DNA from: Tatumella citrea
Lineage (GTDB): Bacteria > Pseudomonadota > Gammaproteobacteria > Enterobacterales > Enterobacteriaceae
Direction: 5' to 3'
Assembly: GCF_002163585.1 (NCBI RefSeq)
Contig: NZ_CP015579.1
Coordinates: 3,348,001-3,412,000, forward strand
Length of the DNA: 64,000 nt
Shown here: positions 33,323 through 43,446 of the stretch, one piece after another
Layout: every line of letters starts with the position of its first letter
Position numbering within the stretch: the first letter of the stretch is position 1
Program-made: the position numbers and the translations under genes
Notes under the pieces: model-generated
What the model saw: only the letters and a program-made list of their open reading frames with translations
Databases searched by the model: none
Told to the model about the DNA's origin: nothing

Positions 33323-34255
33323 ATGACGCCAGATAAAGGTTGTACCGGGCGCTTTGCGCCATCCCCTTCCGGAGCTTTACACTTCGGATCTTTAATTGCT
33401 GCTCTTGGCAGCTATCTGAATGCCAGGGCGCAACAAGGCCGCTGGTGGGTGCGTATCGAAGATATTGACCCTCCCCGTGAAGTTCAGGGCGCTGCCGACA
33501 CCATTCTTCGCCAGCTGGAACATTATGGCTTGTTCTGGGACGGCGATGTCCTGTGGCAATCACAACGAGCCGATGCTTACCAGGAAGTTATCAACCAACT
33601 GATTACCTGCCATAACAGCTACTTTTGTCGTTGTACCCGCAGCAGAATCCGTGAGACAGGCGGTATTTACGATGGCCATTGCCGTCAGCTAAAGCTTTCA
33701 TCTGACGACGCCGCATTGCGGATTTGCCAGCATCAGCCAGTATTCTCCTTCGAAGATCGGTTACGTGGCCGGTTAATTGCCGATCAGGCACTAGCTGCCG
33801 AAGATTTTATTATTCATCGCCGTGACGGTCTGTTTGCTTACAACCTGGCAGTAGTCGTAGATGACCATTTTCAGGGAGTCACTGAAATTGTTCGTGGTGC
33901 TGATCTAATTGCTCCGACGGTACGGCAAATTTCTCTGTATCTGCAACTTGGCTGGCCTGTCCCTGACTATATGCATTTACCGCTGGCCTTAAATCCTGAA
34001 GGCAACAAATTGTCGAAACAGAATCACGCTCCTCACTTACCGGAAGGTGATCCGCGGCCGGTACTGGTGAAAGCACTGCGTTTTCTGGGACAGACGGTAG
34101 ACGATGGATGGCAGGATCTCTCCAGAGAAGCATTGCTGATTCAGGCAATATCCCGTTGGAATGTCGTCGATATCCCAATAAATGACGCTTTAATCCCGGC
34201 AGAGCCACTTACAGCATTCTCAAATTGCTCACAACAGGCTATGATTAGCCGCTGA
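33323..34255 (+). CDS. gluQ: GluQ, glutamyl-Q tRNA(Asp) synthetase
   Basis: Truncated glutamyl-tRNA synthetase paralog that attaches glutamate to queuosine in tRNA-Asp. 310 residues from ATG at 33323 (TTG two codons earlier is the other choice; neither has a good ribosome binding site). HIGH-like motif [14 protein letters not shown], Zn ligands CRCT and [21 protein letters not shown], and a KMSKS-like NKLSKQNH. It lacks the anticodon-binding domain, as the family does. It lies between dksA and pcnB, the conserved order. Confidence 0.96.
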   Translation: MTPDKGCTGRFAPSPSGALHFGSLIAALGSYLNARAQQGRWWVRIEDIDPPREVQGAADTILRQLEHYGLFWDGDVLWQSQRADAYQEVINQLITCHNSYFCRCTRSRIRETGGIYDGHCRQLKLSSDDAALRICQHQPVFSFEDRLRGRLIADQALAAEDFIIHRRDGLFAYNLAVVVDDHFQGVTEIVRGADLIAPTVRQISLYLQLGWPVPDYMHLPLALNPEGNKLSKQNHAPHLPEGDPRPVLVKALRFLGQTVDDGWQDLSREALLIQAISRWNVVDIPINDALIPAEPLTAFSNCSQQAMISR

Positions 34256-34295
34256 TTTGAGCATTACTTATTTTATGTCACTGTCGAGGTGTACT

Positions 34296-35711
34296 ATTTT
34301 TACCCGAGTAGCGAATTTTTGTCGGAAAGTTCTTCTTCGCGAAGAAGAGGTCCCCGCTGAGACAAAAGACCAAAATCTGATGACTATCATTCCACGTGAT
34401 AAGCATAATATCTCCCGAAAAGACATTAGCGAAAATGCGCTTAAAGTCTTGTATCGGCTGAATAAAGCAGGCTTTAAAGCTTATCTGGTCGGCGGTGGTG
34501 TCCGTGATCTTCTGCTGGGTAAAAAACCGAAAGATTTCGACATTACCACCAATGCAACTCCTGAGCAGATGCGTAAGCTATTCCGCAACTGCCGTCTGGT
34601 GGGAAGACGTTTCCGTCTGGCACATGTAATGTTTGGCCCGGAAGTGATCGAAGTGGCGACTTTTCGCGGCCATCATGCCAGCGAAGCTGAAGCCGAAAAT
34701 GATAATGAACATGACCGCAACCAGTCTCAACGTGGTCAGAATGGTATGTTACTGCGCGACAATATCTTTGGATCCATTGAAGATGATGCTCAACGCCGTG
34801 ACCTGACGATTAACAGCCTCTACTACAGCGTGGCTGATTTTACTGTTCGCGATTATGTTGGTGGATTACAGGATCTGCAACAAGGGATTATTCGCCTGAT
34901 TGGTGACCCGGAAACCCGTTATCGTGAAGATCCGGTGCGGATGCTGCGGGTAGTCCGTTTTGCCGCCAAACTGAATATGAGCATTGCTCCGGAAACAGCA
35001 GAACCTGTGACCCGGCTGGCAAGTCTGCTGACCGACATTCCGTCAGCACGTTTATTCGAAGAATCACTGAAATTACTGCAGGCCGGTCACGGGGAACAAA
35101 CCTACCAGTTATTATTGCAGTACCAGCTGTTCCAGCCTCTTTTCCCAACCATTACACAATATCTGACCCCACAGGGTGACAGTGCAATGGAACGGATGAT
35201 AGTCCAGGTACTGAAAAATACTGACCGGCGGATTAACAACGATATGCGTGTTAATCCGGCATTTCTGTTTGCCGCTATGCTTTGGTATCCGCAGTCAGAA
35301 CGTGCTCAGCAGATTGCCCAGGAAAGCGGTCTTCCATGGTACGAAGCCTTTGCGCTGGCCATGAATGACACCCTGGATGAAGCCTGTCGTGCGATTGCCA
35401 TTCCGAAACGCATTACCAGCCTGATTCGTGATATCTGGTCGCTGCAGCTACGCCTGCCACGTCGCCACGGTAAACGGGCATGGAAACTGATGGAGCATCC
35501 AAAATTCCGTGCAGCCTACGACCTGTTGTTACTGCGTGCTGAGGTAGAAAAAAACAGCGAGCTGGAGCGACTGGGACAATGGTGGGGAGAATTTCAGTCA
35601 GCACCTCCGGCACGACAGTCTTCGATGATCAACAGTCTGGGAAGCGATCCGCATCAACGTCGTCGTCCTAACCGGTCGCGCCGTCGTCAACCGGCACCAC
35701 GGAATAGCTGA
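34296..35711 (+). CDS. pcnB: PcnB, poly(A) polymerase I, AUU start codon
   Basis: Adds poly(A) tails that target RNA for decay and controls ColE1 plasmid copy number. E. coli pcnB starts at a rare AUU codon; the same ATT is present here at 34296, with GAGGT at 34286-34290 and a 5-base spacer, giving 471 residues (fMet)[12 protein letters not shown]. In-frame TTG (34257) and ATG (34275) exist upstream but have no homology after them. Nucleotidyltransferase motif [31 protein letters not shown] and [16 protein letters not shown] follow. The basic C-terminal tail (PNRSRRRQP) is usual. Confidence 0.93.
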   Translation: MFTRVANFCRKVLLREEEVPAETKDQNLMTIIPRDKHNISRKDISENALKVLYRLNKAGFKAYLVGGGVRDLLLGKKPKDFDITTNATPEQMRKLFRNCRLVGRRFRLAHVMFGPEVIEVATFRGHHASEAEAENDNEHDRNQSQRGQNGMLLRDNIFGSIEDDAQRRDLTINSLYYSVADFTVRDYVGGLQDLQQGIIRLIGDPETRYREDPVRMLRVVRFAAKLNMSIAPETAEPVTRLASLLTDIPSARLFEESLKLLQAGHGEQTYQLLLQYQLFQPLFPTITQYLTPQGDSAMERMIVQVLKNTDRRINNDMRVNPAFLFAAMLWYPQSERAQQIAQESGLPWYEAFALAMNDTLDEACRAIAIPKRITSLIRDIWSLQLRLPRRHGKRAWKLMEHPKFRAAYDLLLLRAEVEKNSELERLGQWWGEFQSAPPARQSSMINSLGSDPHQRRRPNRSRRRQPAPRNS

Positions 35712-35713
35712 GA

Positions 35714-36193
35714 ATGACGCTGGCTTATATTGCCCTGGGCAGTAATCTGGCGGATCCTCTGCAACAGGTACATGCAGCCTTACAGGCACTGGATGCGATC
35801 CCGCACAGTCAGCGGATCGCTACCTCATCGTTTTACCGCACCCCGCCTTATGGCCCGCCGGACCAGCCTGACTATCTTAACGCCGTCATTGCACTGGAAA
35901 CCTCGCTGACTGCAGAGCAACTACTGGAACATACCCAGCGTATCGAACTCGAGCAGGGGCGTGAACGTAAAGATGAGCGCTGGGGTCCCCGTACGCTGGA
36001 CCTGGATATTATGTTGTTTGGCCAGCAGGAAATTATGACCTCGCGCCTGACTGTTCCGCATTACGATATGCACAACCGTGCTTTTATGCTGCTGCCGCTT
36101 AACGAGATAGCCCCTGACTGCCACTATCCCGATGGGCGTTCTGTTGCATCACTACTTTCCACACTGGATAGTTCCGCTATCAGCCTTTGGTAG
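35714..36193 (+). CDS. folK: FolK, HPPK
   Basis: 6-hydroxymethyl-7,8-dihydropterin pyrophosphokinase of folate synthesis, cytoplasmic. 159 residues, as in E. coli. Signature RWGPRTLDLDIMLFG holds the Mg-binding Asp pair; YIALGSNL and SFYRTPPYGPPDQPDYLNAV form the substrate sites. Its ATG comes 2 bases after the pcnB stop, so it is translated together with pcnB. A 100-base gap separates it from panB. Confidence 0.97.
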   Translation: MTLAYIALGSNLADPLQQVHAALQALDAIPHSQRIATSSFYRTPPYGPPDQPDYLNAVIALETSLTAEQLLEHTQRIELEQGRERKDERWGPRTLDLDIMLFGQQEIMTSRLTVPHYDMHNRAFMLLPLNEIAPDCHYPDGRSVASLLSTLDSSAISLW

Positions 36194-36293
36194 CCCCGTT
36201 TTACGGCCCGGTGGCTGGCCCTTACAGGCCATTCACCCCGGCTGATTAATCCTGTAAACTCCCCATAAGAAAAAATAATGACAAGAGGTCATA

Positions 36294-37088
36294 ATGAAAT
36301 CAGTCACGATTAATGATCTTCGCAAATGGAAATTGTCGGGCGAAAAATTTGCCGCACTGACCGTTTATGATTACAGCTTTGCTCACCTTTTCTCTGACGA
36401 AGGCATTCCGGTGCTGTTGGTGGGCGATTCTCTGGGTATGACCATTCAGGGCCATGATTCCACTCTGCCGGTCACAGTTGAACAGATTGCCTACCATACC
36501 TCAGCAGTGCGCCGCGGAGCCGGTGCCGCTCTGCTGCTGGCAGACCTGCCATTTATGAGTTATTCATCCCCTGCGCAAGCGTATGAAAACTCTGCGCAAC
36601 TGATGCGGGCCGGAGCGAATATGGTAAAACTGGAAGGAGGCGCCTGGCTGGCTGAAACAGTTCTCGGACTGACCGAACGGGCAGTGCCGGTATGTGGTCA
36701 TCTGGGGCTGACACCGCAGTCAGTCAATGTATTCGGCGGCTACAAGGTTCAGGGACGTGACAACGAAGCGGCCGAAACATTACTGAACGACGCCCTGACA
36801 CTGGAACGTGCAGGTATGCAACTTTTGGTTCTGGAATGTGTGCCACAGTCTCTGGCCGCGAGAGTGACTGCCGCATTATCTGTCCCGGTGATCGGCATTG
36901 GTGCCGGTAATCAGACCGACGGGCAAATTCTGGTCATGCATGATGCCCTGGGTGTCACCGATGGCCATTTGCCAAAATTCAGTAAAAACTTCCTGGCAGA
37001 AACGGGCAATATCCGCGATGCCGTACGCCTGTATATTCGTCAGGTTGCGGAAGGCAGTTACCCTGCCGCAGAACACAGTTATCAGTAG
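36294..37088 (+). CDS. panB: PanB, ketopantoate hydroxymethyltransferase
   Basis: First step of pantothenate synthesis: adds a hydroxymethyl group from methylene-THF to 2-oxoisovalerate. 264 residues, as in E. coli. TIM-barrel segments [48 protein letters not shown] and ECVPQSLA are present. AGAGGT lies before the ATG. It heads the panBCD operon. Confidence 0.97.
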   Translation: MKSVTINDLRKWKLSGEKFAALTVYDYSFAHLFSDEGIPVLLVGDSLGMTIQGHDSTLPVTVEQIAYHTSAVRRGAGAALLLADLPFMSYSSPAQAYENSAQLMRAGANMVKLEGGAWLAETVLGLTERAVPVCGHLGLTPQSVNVFGGYKVQGRDNEAAETLLNDALTLERAGMQLLVLECVPQSLAARVTAALSVPVIGIGAGNQTDGQILVMHDALGVTDGHLPKFSKNFLAETGNIRDAVRLYIRQVAEGSYPAAEHSYQ

Positions 37089-37104
37089 TTCAGGAGAAAG
37101 AATC

Positions 37105-37956
37105 GTGAAAGTGATTGAAACGCCGGCAGAATTGCATCAGGAAATTCGCCGACTGCGACAACTGAATCAGAGTATCGCGTTGGTCCCGACAATGGGGAAT
37201 TTGCACGACGGCCATATGACGTTGATGGATACTGCAAAAGCACAGGCAGATATCGTCGTGGCATCAATTTTTGTGAATCCGATGCAATTTGACCGTGCCG
37301 ATGATCTGGCCCGCTACCCACGAACCTTTGCAGAAGACTGCGAAAAACTACAACAACATCAGGTCGATATTTTATTCGCTCCGTCAGCAGAAGTGATCTT
37401 CCCTGGTGGCACCGGTGCTCAGACATTCGTTGAGGTCCCTGAAATCTCTTATTTACTGGAGGGAGCCAGTCGCCCCGGGCATTTCCGTGGCGTATCAACC
37501 ATTGTCAGTAAGTTGTTTAATATGGTGCAGCCTGATATTGCCTGCTTTGGTGAAAAAGATTTTCAGCAACTGCAGCTTATCCGCAAAATGGTGGCCGATC
37601 TCGGCTATAACATCCGGATTATCGGCGTGCCTACAGTTCGGGCTCCGGACCATCTTGCACTCAGTTCACGTAATGGCTATCTGACAGCAGAGCAGCGCGA
37701 GAATGCGCCACGGCTTAGCCAAATCATGAATGCCATGGCAAAGCAGCTCACCAGCGCTCAGTCTGATACTGCGGCTATCATTGCCGGGGCGGAGCAGCAG
37801 TTACGTGACAATGGATTTACGCCTGACGGGATTGCTATCTGTGACAGCCAGACTCTGCATCCACTGACTGCTGACAGTGACAGTGCGGTGATCCTGATGG
37901 CTGCATGGCTGGGTAAAGCCCGCCTTATCGATAATCAGCAGGTCAGTTTTCTGTAA
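37105..37956 (+). CDS. panC: PanC, pantothenate synthetase
   Basis: ATP-dependent condensation of pantoate and beta-alanine. The start is GTG at 37105 (reads [13 protein letters not shown] after fMet), with AGGAG 8 bases upstream and 283 residues, as in E. coli; the much longer open frame upstream overlaps panB and is spurious. HIGH-like motif [51 protein letters not shown] and [11 protein letters not shown] are intact. It lies 16 bases after panB and 34 before panD, which supplies its beta-alanine. Confidence 0.97.
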   Translation: MKVIETPAELHQEIRRLRQLNQSIALVPTMGNLHDGHMTLMDTAKAQADIVVASIFVNPMQFDRADDLARYPRTFAEDCEKLQQHQVDILFAPSAEVIFPGGTGAQTFVEVPEISYLLEGASRPGHFRGVSTIVSKLFNMVQPDIACFGEKDFQQLQLIRKMVADLGYNIRIIGVPTVRAPDHLALSSRNGYLTAEQRENAPRLSQIMNAMAKQLTSAQSDTAAIIAGAEQQLRDNGFTPDGIAICDSQTLHPLTADSDSAVILMAAWLGKARLIDNQQVSFL

Positions 37957-37990
37957 AACTGACACGCTAAATTTGTGGGGAGAGAGTGCT

Positions 37991-38371
37991 ATGTTACGTA
38001 CCGTGCTGCAGGGCAAATTACATCGCGTCAGTGTGACTCTGGCCGATCTTAACTATGAAGGTTCCTGCGCGATAGACCAGGACTTTATGGAAGCCGCCGG
38101 GATCCTCGAATATGAAGCTATTGATATTTATAACGTGAATAACGGTCAGCGCTTCTCAACCTATGCGATTGCGGCTGAACGCGGCTCGCGCATAATCTCG
38201 GTTAACGGGGCAGCAGCGCGTTGTGCCTGTGTCGGTGATTTACTGATTATTTGCAGCTATGTGCAGGTAGCGGATGAACAGGCCCGGGTGTGGCAGCCAA
38301 AAGTTGCTTATTTTGGCGAAGGTAATGAGATGCAGCGGGTGGCGAAAGCTGTTCCGGTGCAGATGGCCTGA
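37991..38371 (+). CDS. panD: PanD, aspartate 1-decarboxylase proenzyme
   Basis: Makes beta-alanine from aspartate. The proenzyme self-cleaves between Gly24 and Ser25 (NYEGSCAID), turning Ser25 into the pyruvoyl group. 126 residues, as in E. coli; ATG at 37991, the six-residue upstream extension being rejected. In E. coli a gene of the rpn/yadD type lies between panC and panD; here they are adjacent. A terminator follows immediately. Confidence 0.97.
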   Translation: MLRTVLQGKLHRVSVTLADLNYEGSCAIDQDFMEAAGILEYEAIDIYNVNNGQRFSTYAIAAERGSRIISVNGAAARCACVGDLLIICSYVQVADEQARVWQPKVAYFGEGNEMQRVAKAVPVQMA

Positions 38372-38376
38372 ATGGC

Positions 38377-38402
38377 AATCCGGCCCCTCAGGGGGCCGGA
38401 TT
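38377..38402. terminator. panD / yadH terminator
   Basis: AATCCGGCCCC and GGGGCCGGATT around a short loop, between the ends of convergent panD and yadH. The stem is very GC-rich; the T-tract is short on both strands. Confidence 0.7.
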
Positions 38403-38414
38403 GATTCTGATAAA

Positions 38415-39185
38415 TCAGCTGCGCAAACCTCTGCCACGCTGAATTAACGTCCAGACTACTGCGTAAAACACCGCAATAAACACCAGCAAAATCCCAATGG
38501 TCAGCCCCACCGGAACATCATTAATCCCCAGGAATCCATAACGGAATCCACTGATCATATAAACAATCGGGTTCAGCTTAGAGACAATCTGCCAGACCGG
38601 TGGAAGTAATGACAGTGAGTAGAATACCCCGCCCAGGTAAGTCAGAGGCGTCAGCACAAAAGTAGGAATCAGACTGATATCATCAAAACTGCGGGCGAAA
38701 ACCGCATTCAGCAGCCCTGCCAGTGAGAATAATACCGAGGTCAGAACTATGGTCAGTGCCACCATTGGCCAGAAGTAGACATGGAACGGCACAAAGAACA
38801 GTGATATCGCCGTGACCAACACCCCGACGCAAATTCCCCGCGCAACGCCGCCACCAACATAGCCGGCAATAATAATATGGGTTGGGACCGGAGCAACCAG
38901 CAACTCTTCTATATTGTGCTGAAACTTAGCGCTGAAAAATGATGAAGCCACATTCGCGTAAGAGTTAGTGATCACTGACATCATAATCAGGCCGGGAACA
39001 ATGAATTGCATATAGGTAAAACCATGCATATCACCGATTCGTGAGCCGATCAGATTACCGAAAATAATAAAATACAGGGTCATGGTGATGACTGGCGGCA
39101 CCAGCGTCTGAATCCAGATCCGCATAAAACGGTGGGTTTCTTTTGCCCAGATGCTTTTCAGCGCTACCCAATACAAATGCGCCAT
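38415..39185 (-). CDS. yadH: YadH, ABC-2 type transporter permease
   Basis: 256 residues, as in E. coli. It has six predicted membrane helices and the ABC-2 permease pattern, with FVLTPLTYLGGVFYSLSLLP near the C-terminus. Substrate unknown. It overlaps the yadG stop codon as TAATG, so the ATPase and permease are translationally coupled. Confidence 0.96.
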   Translation of the reverse strand: MAHLYWVALKSIWAKETHRFMRIWIQTLVPPVITMTLYFIIFGNLIGSRIGDMHGFTYMQFIVPGLIMMSVITNSYANVASSFFSAKFQHNIEELLVAPVPTHIIIAGYVGGGVARGICVGVLVTAISLFFVPFHVYFWPMVALTIVLTSVLFSLAGLLNAVFARSFDDISLIPTFVLTPLTYLGGVFYSLSLLPPVWQIVSKLNPIVYMISGFRYGFLGINDVPVGLTIGILLVFIAVFYAVVWTLIQRGRGLRS

Positions 39186-40108
39186 TATTTTTCCTCCGTT
39201 GTGCCGTTGACCAGGCTGACGAACAGTTCTTCCAGACGGTTCGCTTTATTACGCATACTCAGTACCGAAATGCCCTGTGCGGTCAGTTGGCTGAACACAC
39301 TATTCAGCCCCTGCTCACGTAACACTTCAACTTCAAGAGTCGAGGTATCTACCAGTTTAAAATTAAAACCTTCCAGCTTCGGCAACGGGCTGTGGGGTGC
39401 CAAATCCAGAATAAATGTTTCCGATTTGAGTTTACCCAGCAGATTTTTCATCGAGGTATTTTCAACCAATTCCCCGCGCTGAATAATACCGATATTACGG
39501 CAAAGCATTTCAGCTTCTTCCAGATAATGGGTAGTCAGAATAATCGTGGTTCCATGGATATTCAGTTCCTTGAGGAAGACCCACATAGAACGCCGTAATT
39601 CGATGTCTACCCCGGCGGTAGGTTCATCAAGAATTAACAGCTTTGGCTCGTGCATCAGGGCGCGGGCAATCATTAAGCGGCGTTTCATCCCACCGGAGAG
39701 CATTCTGGCCCGCTGATCCCGTTTTTCCCATAAATCGAGCTGACGCAGGTACTTTTCAGCGCGAACCAGCGCTTCCTTGCGTTCAACACCGTAGTAACCC
39801 GCCTGGCTAACCACAATCTGTAGTACGGTTTCAAACGGGTTGAAATTAAATTCCTGCGGGACCAGTCCCAGCTTGCGTTTGGCATTCACTTTGTCAGTAT
39901 CAAGATCGTGACCGAACACTTTTACCTGCCCGGAAGATTTATTAACCAGTGAACTGATGATCCCGATAGTTGTTGATTTTCCGGCACCGTTAGGCCCCAG
40001 CAGTGCATAAAAATCCCCCGCCTGTACCTTTAAGTCGAGCCCTTTCAGTGCTCTGACACTGTCCCCATAGGTTTTGGTCAGTCCGGAAATTTCCAGTGCA
40101 TAAGTCAT
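39185..40108 (-). CDS. yadG: YadG, ABC transporter ATP-binding protein
   Basis: 307 residues (308 in E. coli). Walker A LLGPNGAGKSTTIG, Q-loop VPQEFNF, signature MLSGGMKRRLMIARALMHEP, Walker B LLILDEPTAGVD and H-loop TTHYLEE are all intact. It pairs with YadH; the system resembles daunorubicin/lipid-type exporters, but its substrate is unknown. Upstream lies a 401-base gap where E. coli has can. Confidence 0.97.
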   Translation of the reverse strand: MTYALEISGLTKTYGDSVRALKGLDLKVQAGDFYALLGPNGAGKSTTIGIISSLVNKSSGQVKVFGHDLDTDKVNAKRKLGLVPQEFNFNPFETVLQIVVSQAGYYGVERKEALVRAEKYLRQLDLWEKRDQRARMLSGGMKRRLMIARALMHEPKLLILDEPTAGVDIELRRSMWVFLKELNIHGTTIILTTHYLEEAEMLCRNIGIIQRGELVENTSMKNLLGKLKSETFILDLAPHSPLPKLEGFNFKLVDTSTLEVEVLREQGLNSVFSQLTAQGISVLSMRNKANRLEELFVSLVNGTTEEK

Positions 40109-40509
40109 ACCTGCTCCATACCCGTCGTGTTGACGTGTTTAACATGAATAATGGTGTCGTGATTGCGCCGGGGTCTTCCGGCCATCAGAGCATTACAATA
40201 CTGTGCATAGCTGCGTCCCCGTTCACCGTGAATCACGCGCTCAGACGCAACACAAAACAGGACATACTGCTGAAGATGAGCACTCAGTCAAAATGAGGCC
40301 GAACTCAATGTCTTGGGAATTTCACACCAGGGTGGCAGCAGAGTAACAGGGTTCGTCAGCCTTAGCCGCGAACCTCTGCTTATTGACCCGGAGGTGGTTA
40401 TCATTACCTGCCAGGCCACGATCAACCGGTTAGCCGGTGAAAAATCGCGCTCAGTATAGTTCAGACCAGCAAAGCTGGCCTGAAAGATTGTGCTATTTCA
40501 CTGGCCCTC
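40109..40509. other. Gene-free gap between yadG and hpt
   Basis: E. coli carries can (carbonic anhydrase 2, 220 residues) here on the strand that would be plus in this window. No carbonic anhydrase motif is found in any frame, and 401 bases cannot hold it. A hairpin GGCCAGC/GCTGGTC follows hpt on the minus strand (about 40465-40481), and a GC-rich palindrome ACCGGCTAACCGGT lies near 40428. A short open frame abutting yadG on the minus strand is not convincing. Confidence 0.6.
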
Positions 40510-41046
40510 TCAGGGCTCAAGAATTACCACTTTGCCGACATACGGCAGGTGACGGTAGCGTTGCGCGTAGTCAATTCCATAGCCGACAACAAACTCATCC
40601 GGAATAGTAAAGCCAACATATTCAACATCTACATGAACTTCTCTGCGGTCCGGCTTATCCAGCAGAGTACAGATAGCCAGTGACTTTGGTTCACGCAGGC
40701 TCAATATTTCGCGAACCTTACTCAGGGTATTTCCTGAATCAATAATATCCTCAACGATTAACACATCTTTCCCACGGATATCTTCATCCAGATCTTTCAT
40801 GATCTTCACGTCACGGGTACTCGACATGCCGCTGCCATAGCTTGAGGCAGTCATAAAATCGACTTCGTGAGATACCTCTATGGCTCTGCACAGATCAGCC
40901 ATAAACATAAATGATCCACGCAACAGCCCGACCAGCACAATATCATTGCCGCGGTCACGGTAATCGGCGGAAATTTGCTGTCCAAGCGCTGCGATACGCT
41001 GTTTAATTTCCTGTTCGGAAATCATCACTTCTACAGTGTGTTTCAT
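40510..41046 (-). CDS. hpt: Hpt, hypoxanthine phosphoribosyltransferase
   Basis: Purine salvage: hypoxanthine (and guanine) plus PRPP to IMP/GMP. Starting at [15 protein letters not shown] gives 178 residues, as in E. coli. PRPP-binding motif [31 protein letters not shown] near the end. The ribosome binding site is weak. The gene is flanked by two gaps where E. coli has can and gcd. Confidence 0.97.
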   Translation of the reverse strand: MKHTVEVMISEQEIKQRIAALGQQISADYRDRGNDIVLVGLLRGSFMFMADLCRAIEVSHEVDFMTASSYGSGMSSTRDVKIMKDLDEDIRGKDVLIVEDIIDSGNTLSKVREILSLREPKSLAICTLLDKPDRREVHVDVEYVGFTIPDEFVVGYGIDYAQRYRHLPYVGKVVILEP

Positions 41047-41197
41047 AATATATCTCACTGATTTTACTCAGCTAAACCTCATTAATGGCCGGAATAAATA
41101 CATTGATGATCCTGCGATCATGGCGCGGATTATCGCACAGACAAGGGCCTGCACGATAGACCGACAGCCGATTAACCCGGCAATTCTGGCCCCCTTG

Positions 41198-42844
41198 TCA
41201 GCTGCCACTCACCGTAAACCCGAGCATCATACCGGTATCTTCATGTTCCAACAGATGACAATGCGCCATATATGCGGTCTCTTTCGAGGCAGTATGGGGG
41301 AAACTGACCAGCACTTCGCTAACCCCTCCTTCCACTCTTACCATATCTTTCCAGCCACTACGGTGTGCGGCGACCGGCTGGCCATTCTCAGAAAGAATAC
41401 GAAATTGCGTACCGTGAATATGGAACGGGTGCAGCATCATGTCTCCCTCCCCGCTTATCCGCCAGACTTCCGACGTTTGTAGCGGGACATCAAAAGATGG
41501 CTGATGCATGTCAAACGCCTTGCCGTTAATTTTATTTCCCTGATGGAAATCATAACTTCCGGTTGGATGACCCGATCCCATACTCATTGAATGCATCGAA
41601 TGGTCAGAGGACATAGACATACCTGCCATATGGTCGTCGGCAGGCATCTGCATACCCTGCATACTGTCTGCAGACTCCTGTGAATCAGACTGATGCATTC
41701 CTGCCATTGCCTTATGACCATAGCGTTTCATCAGTGCCGCCATTCCCTGCTGGTCCAACTGTTTATCCATGGATAGCGTCAGAGTTCTGTGATTTAGCTG
41801 TTTAATTGAGTCTGCTGCAGGCAGGGCTGGCATGGTAGTTAGCTGGTCTGGCAAAATGCTGCTGCCGGCAACGCGCAACGGAAGAATATTAATCAGTGGC
41901 AGAGGCTGATCAAACGGAGAAAGCGTCATACCGGCCTGTTCAACCGGCAAAGTCACAAAATCAAAAGGCTGCCCATCTGTGGTATCGACCATCACTTCGA
42001 AACGCTCACCCGGAATAAACGACAGAGATTCAACCTTGACCGGCTCCGCCATTAGGCCGCCATCACTGGCGATAATGTACAAAGGTCTCTTGTCACTGGT
42101 AGTTAAGTGCAGGCTGCGGGCATTACAACCATTGAGCATACGAAAACGAACCCAGCCGTGCGGCACTGCATGCTGAGGATAACTGACACCATTAGTCAGC
42201 ATCATATCGCCAAACCAGCCAACAGCGGCCCGCATAATATCCAGTTGATAATCAATGGCAGTTCCGTCACTGGTCAGTTGTTTATCCTGAAATATCAGCG
42301 GAATATCATCAACTCCCCATTCGGTCGGTAAGCGCATTTTGCCAATTTCATCATCATCAATAATCACCAGGCCAGCCAGCCCTTTGGCGACCTGAAATCC
42401 GGTATGTCCATGTAAATGGGGGTGATACCAACAGGTTGCGGCGTTCTGGTCCGGGGTAAACGTAACCTGACGACGGCTACCTGCGGCGATAATTTCCAGT
42501 GGGCCTCCGTCAACTTCTCCCCCCACTTTCAGCCCATGCCAGTGCAGAGTGGTGGCTGCCGGTAAGGTATTATTAATATTCACTGTCACTGGCTGATGGC
42601 GTTGCAGACGAATAGCCGGGCCAAGCAGGCTGCCGTTATAACCCCAGGTCTCAACATTTTTCCCCTGCCATTGGGTGGTCCCCGCCATAGCGGTCAACCT
42701 GATTTGCTGACGAATATCCGGGGTCAGCAGTGCCGGGATCGGAAGTAAGGGCCGCTGAGCTGCCATCAGTGAACGGCTCCAGACCGGCAAAATTCCGGCT
42801 GCCGTTAATGCGGTAGTAAGTTTCAAAAAGTCGCGACGCTGCAT
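41198..42844 (-). CDS. cueO: CueO, multicopper oxidase
   Basis: Periplasmic cuprous oxidase that detoxifies copper. 548 residues (516 in E. coli). Twin-arginine signal [17 protein letters not shown]. Copper ligands lie in [43 protein letters not shown] and [16 protein letters not shown] Met/His-rich segment between about residues 375 and 440 ([17 protein letters not shown], then DHSMHSMSM) is longer than in E. coli and covers the type 1 site in known structures. A CueR-type promoter precedes it. gcd, its E. coli neighbour, is absent. Confidence 0.96.
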   Translation of the reverse strand: MQRRDFLKLTTALTAAGILPVWSRSLMAAQRPLLPIPALLTPDIRQQIRLTAMAGTTQWQGKNVETWGYNGSLLGPAIRLQRHQPVTVNINNTLPAATTLHWHGLKVGGEVDGGPLEIIAAGSRRQVTFTPDQNAATCWYHPHLHGHTGFQVAKGLAGLVIIDDDEIGKMRLPTEWGVDDIPLIFQDKQLTSDGTAIDYQLDIMRAAVGWFGDMMLTNGVSYPQHAVPHGWVRFRMLNGCNARSLHLTTSDKRPLYIIASDGGLMAEPVKVESLSFIPGERFEVMVDTTDGQPFDFVTLPVEQAGMTLSPFDQPLPLINILPLRVAGSSILPDQLTTMPALPAADSIKQLNHRTLTLSMDKQLDQQGMAALMKRYGHKAMAGMHQSDSQESADSMQGMQMPADDHMAGMSMSSDHSMHSMSMGSGHPTGSYDFHQGNKINGKAFDMHQPSFDVPLQTSEVWRISGEGDMMLHPFHIHGTQFRILSENGQPVAAHRSGWKDMVRVEGGVSEVLVSFPHTASKETAYMAHCHLLEHEDTGMMLGFTVSGS

Positions 42845-42878
42845 ACCCGTATCCCTTAGACAAAAATGTGATTTGTTA

Positions 42879-42909
42879 AGCTTAAACCCTTCCCTTGCAG
42901 GAAGGTCAA
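42879..42909 (-). promoter_or_regulatory. CueR-type promoter of cueO
   Basis: Minus strand: -35 TTGACC (42904-42909), 19-base spacer, -10 TAAGCT (42879-42884). Within the spacer is the dyad CCTTCC-N6-GGAAGG (42888-42905). A 19-base spacer with this dyad is the hallmark of MerR-family CueR targets in enterobacteria (copA, cueO). Confidence 0.8.
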
Positions 42910-43000
42910 GTAACGCTTCCCGGTCAAGAGGTCAAAACTATCGTCATCCTGACAATAACTATGTTAACGTTCATCACATTACAGTGATCAGAGAACGCCC

Positions 43001-43351
43001 ATGACCAAAATGTTCAGGTTCCTGCTGCTATCCGTGTTACTAGGGGCATCCGGCACAAGTTTCGCACTTGACGAATCACAGGCAGAAGATATGGCCGATT
43101 TAACGGCAGTATTTATCTATCTTAAAAATGACTGTGGCTATCAGGATATTCCCGATGCACAAATTCGTAACGCACTGGTTTTCTTTGCCCGCCAGAACCA
43201 CTGGGATCTGAGCAATTATGATTTGATGAACATGCAGCAACGTGGTGAATCAAGTTATGAAGATCTCAGTGGTATTGCAGTACCTGAAGCGAAAAAGTGC
43301 CACTCTCTGGCAGAAAAATCGCTAAGTTTACTGGCCTATGTGAATAAGTAA
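43001..43351 (+). CDS. yacC: YacC, small periplasmic protein
   Basis: 116 residues (115 in E. coli). Signal peptide MTKMFRFLLLSVLLGASG, with likely cleavage after SFA before LDESQAEDMADL. The mature part has two conserved Cys (NDCGYQ and KKCHSL), suggesting a disulfide. Members related to PulS/OutS-type pilotins have this layout, but a secretion partner is not seen here. Divergent from cueO, upstream of speE. Confidence 0.93.
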   Translation: MTKMFRFLLLSVLLGASGTSFALDESQAEDMADLTAVFIYLKNDCGYQDIPDAQIRNALVFFARQNHWDLSNYDLMNMQQRGESSYEDLSGIAVPEAKKCHSLAEKSLSLLAYVNK

Positions 43352-43446
43352 CGCCATCTTTCCCTTACCAGTCGTGCATCCCCCCCCGGACTTCGCTATC
43401 ATAGCCTGCTCATTTTCATCGCAATGTAGCAGAGGGGGGTCATAAC

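Noticed and set aside
40105..40236. Minus-strand 43-codon frame abutting yadG (GTG start, stop overlapping the yadG ATG)
   Set aside because: The TGA/ATG overlap looks like coupling, but there is no ribosome binding site, the composition is unremarkable and no family is recognised.
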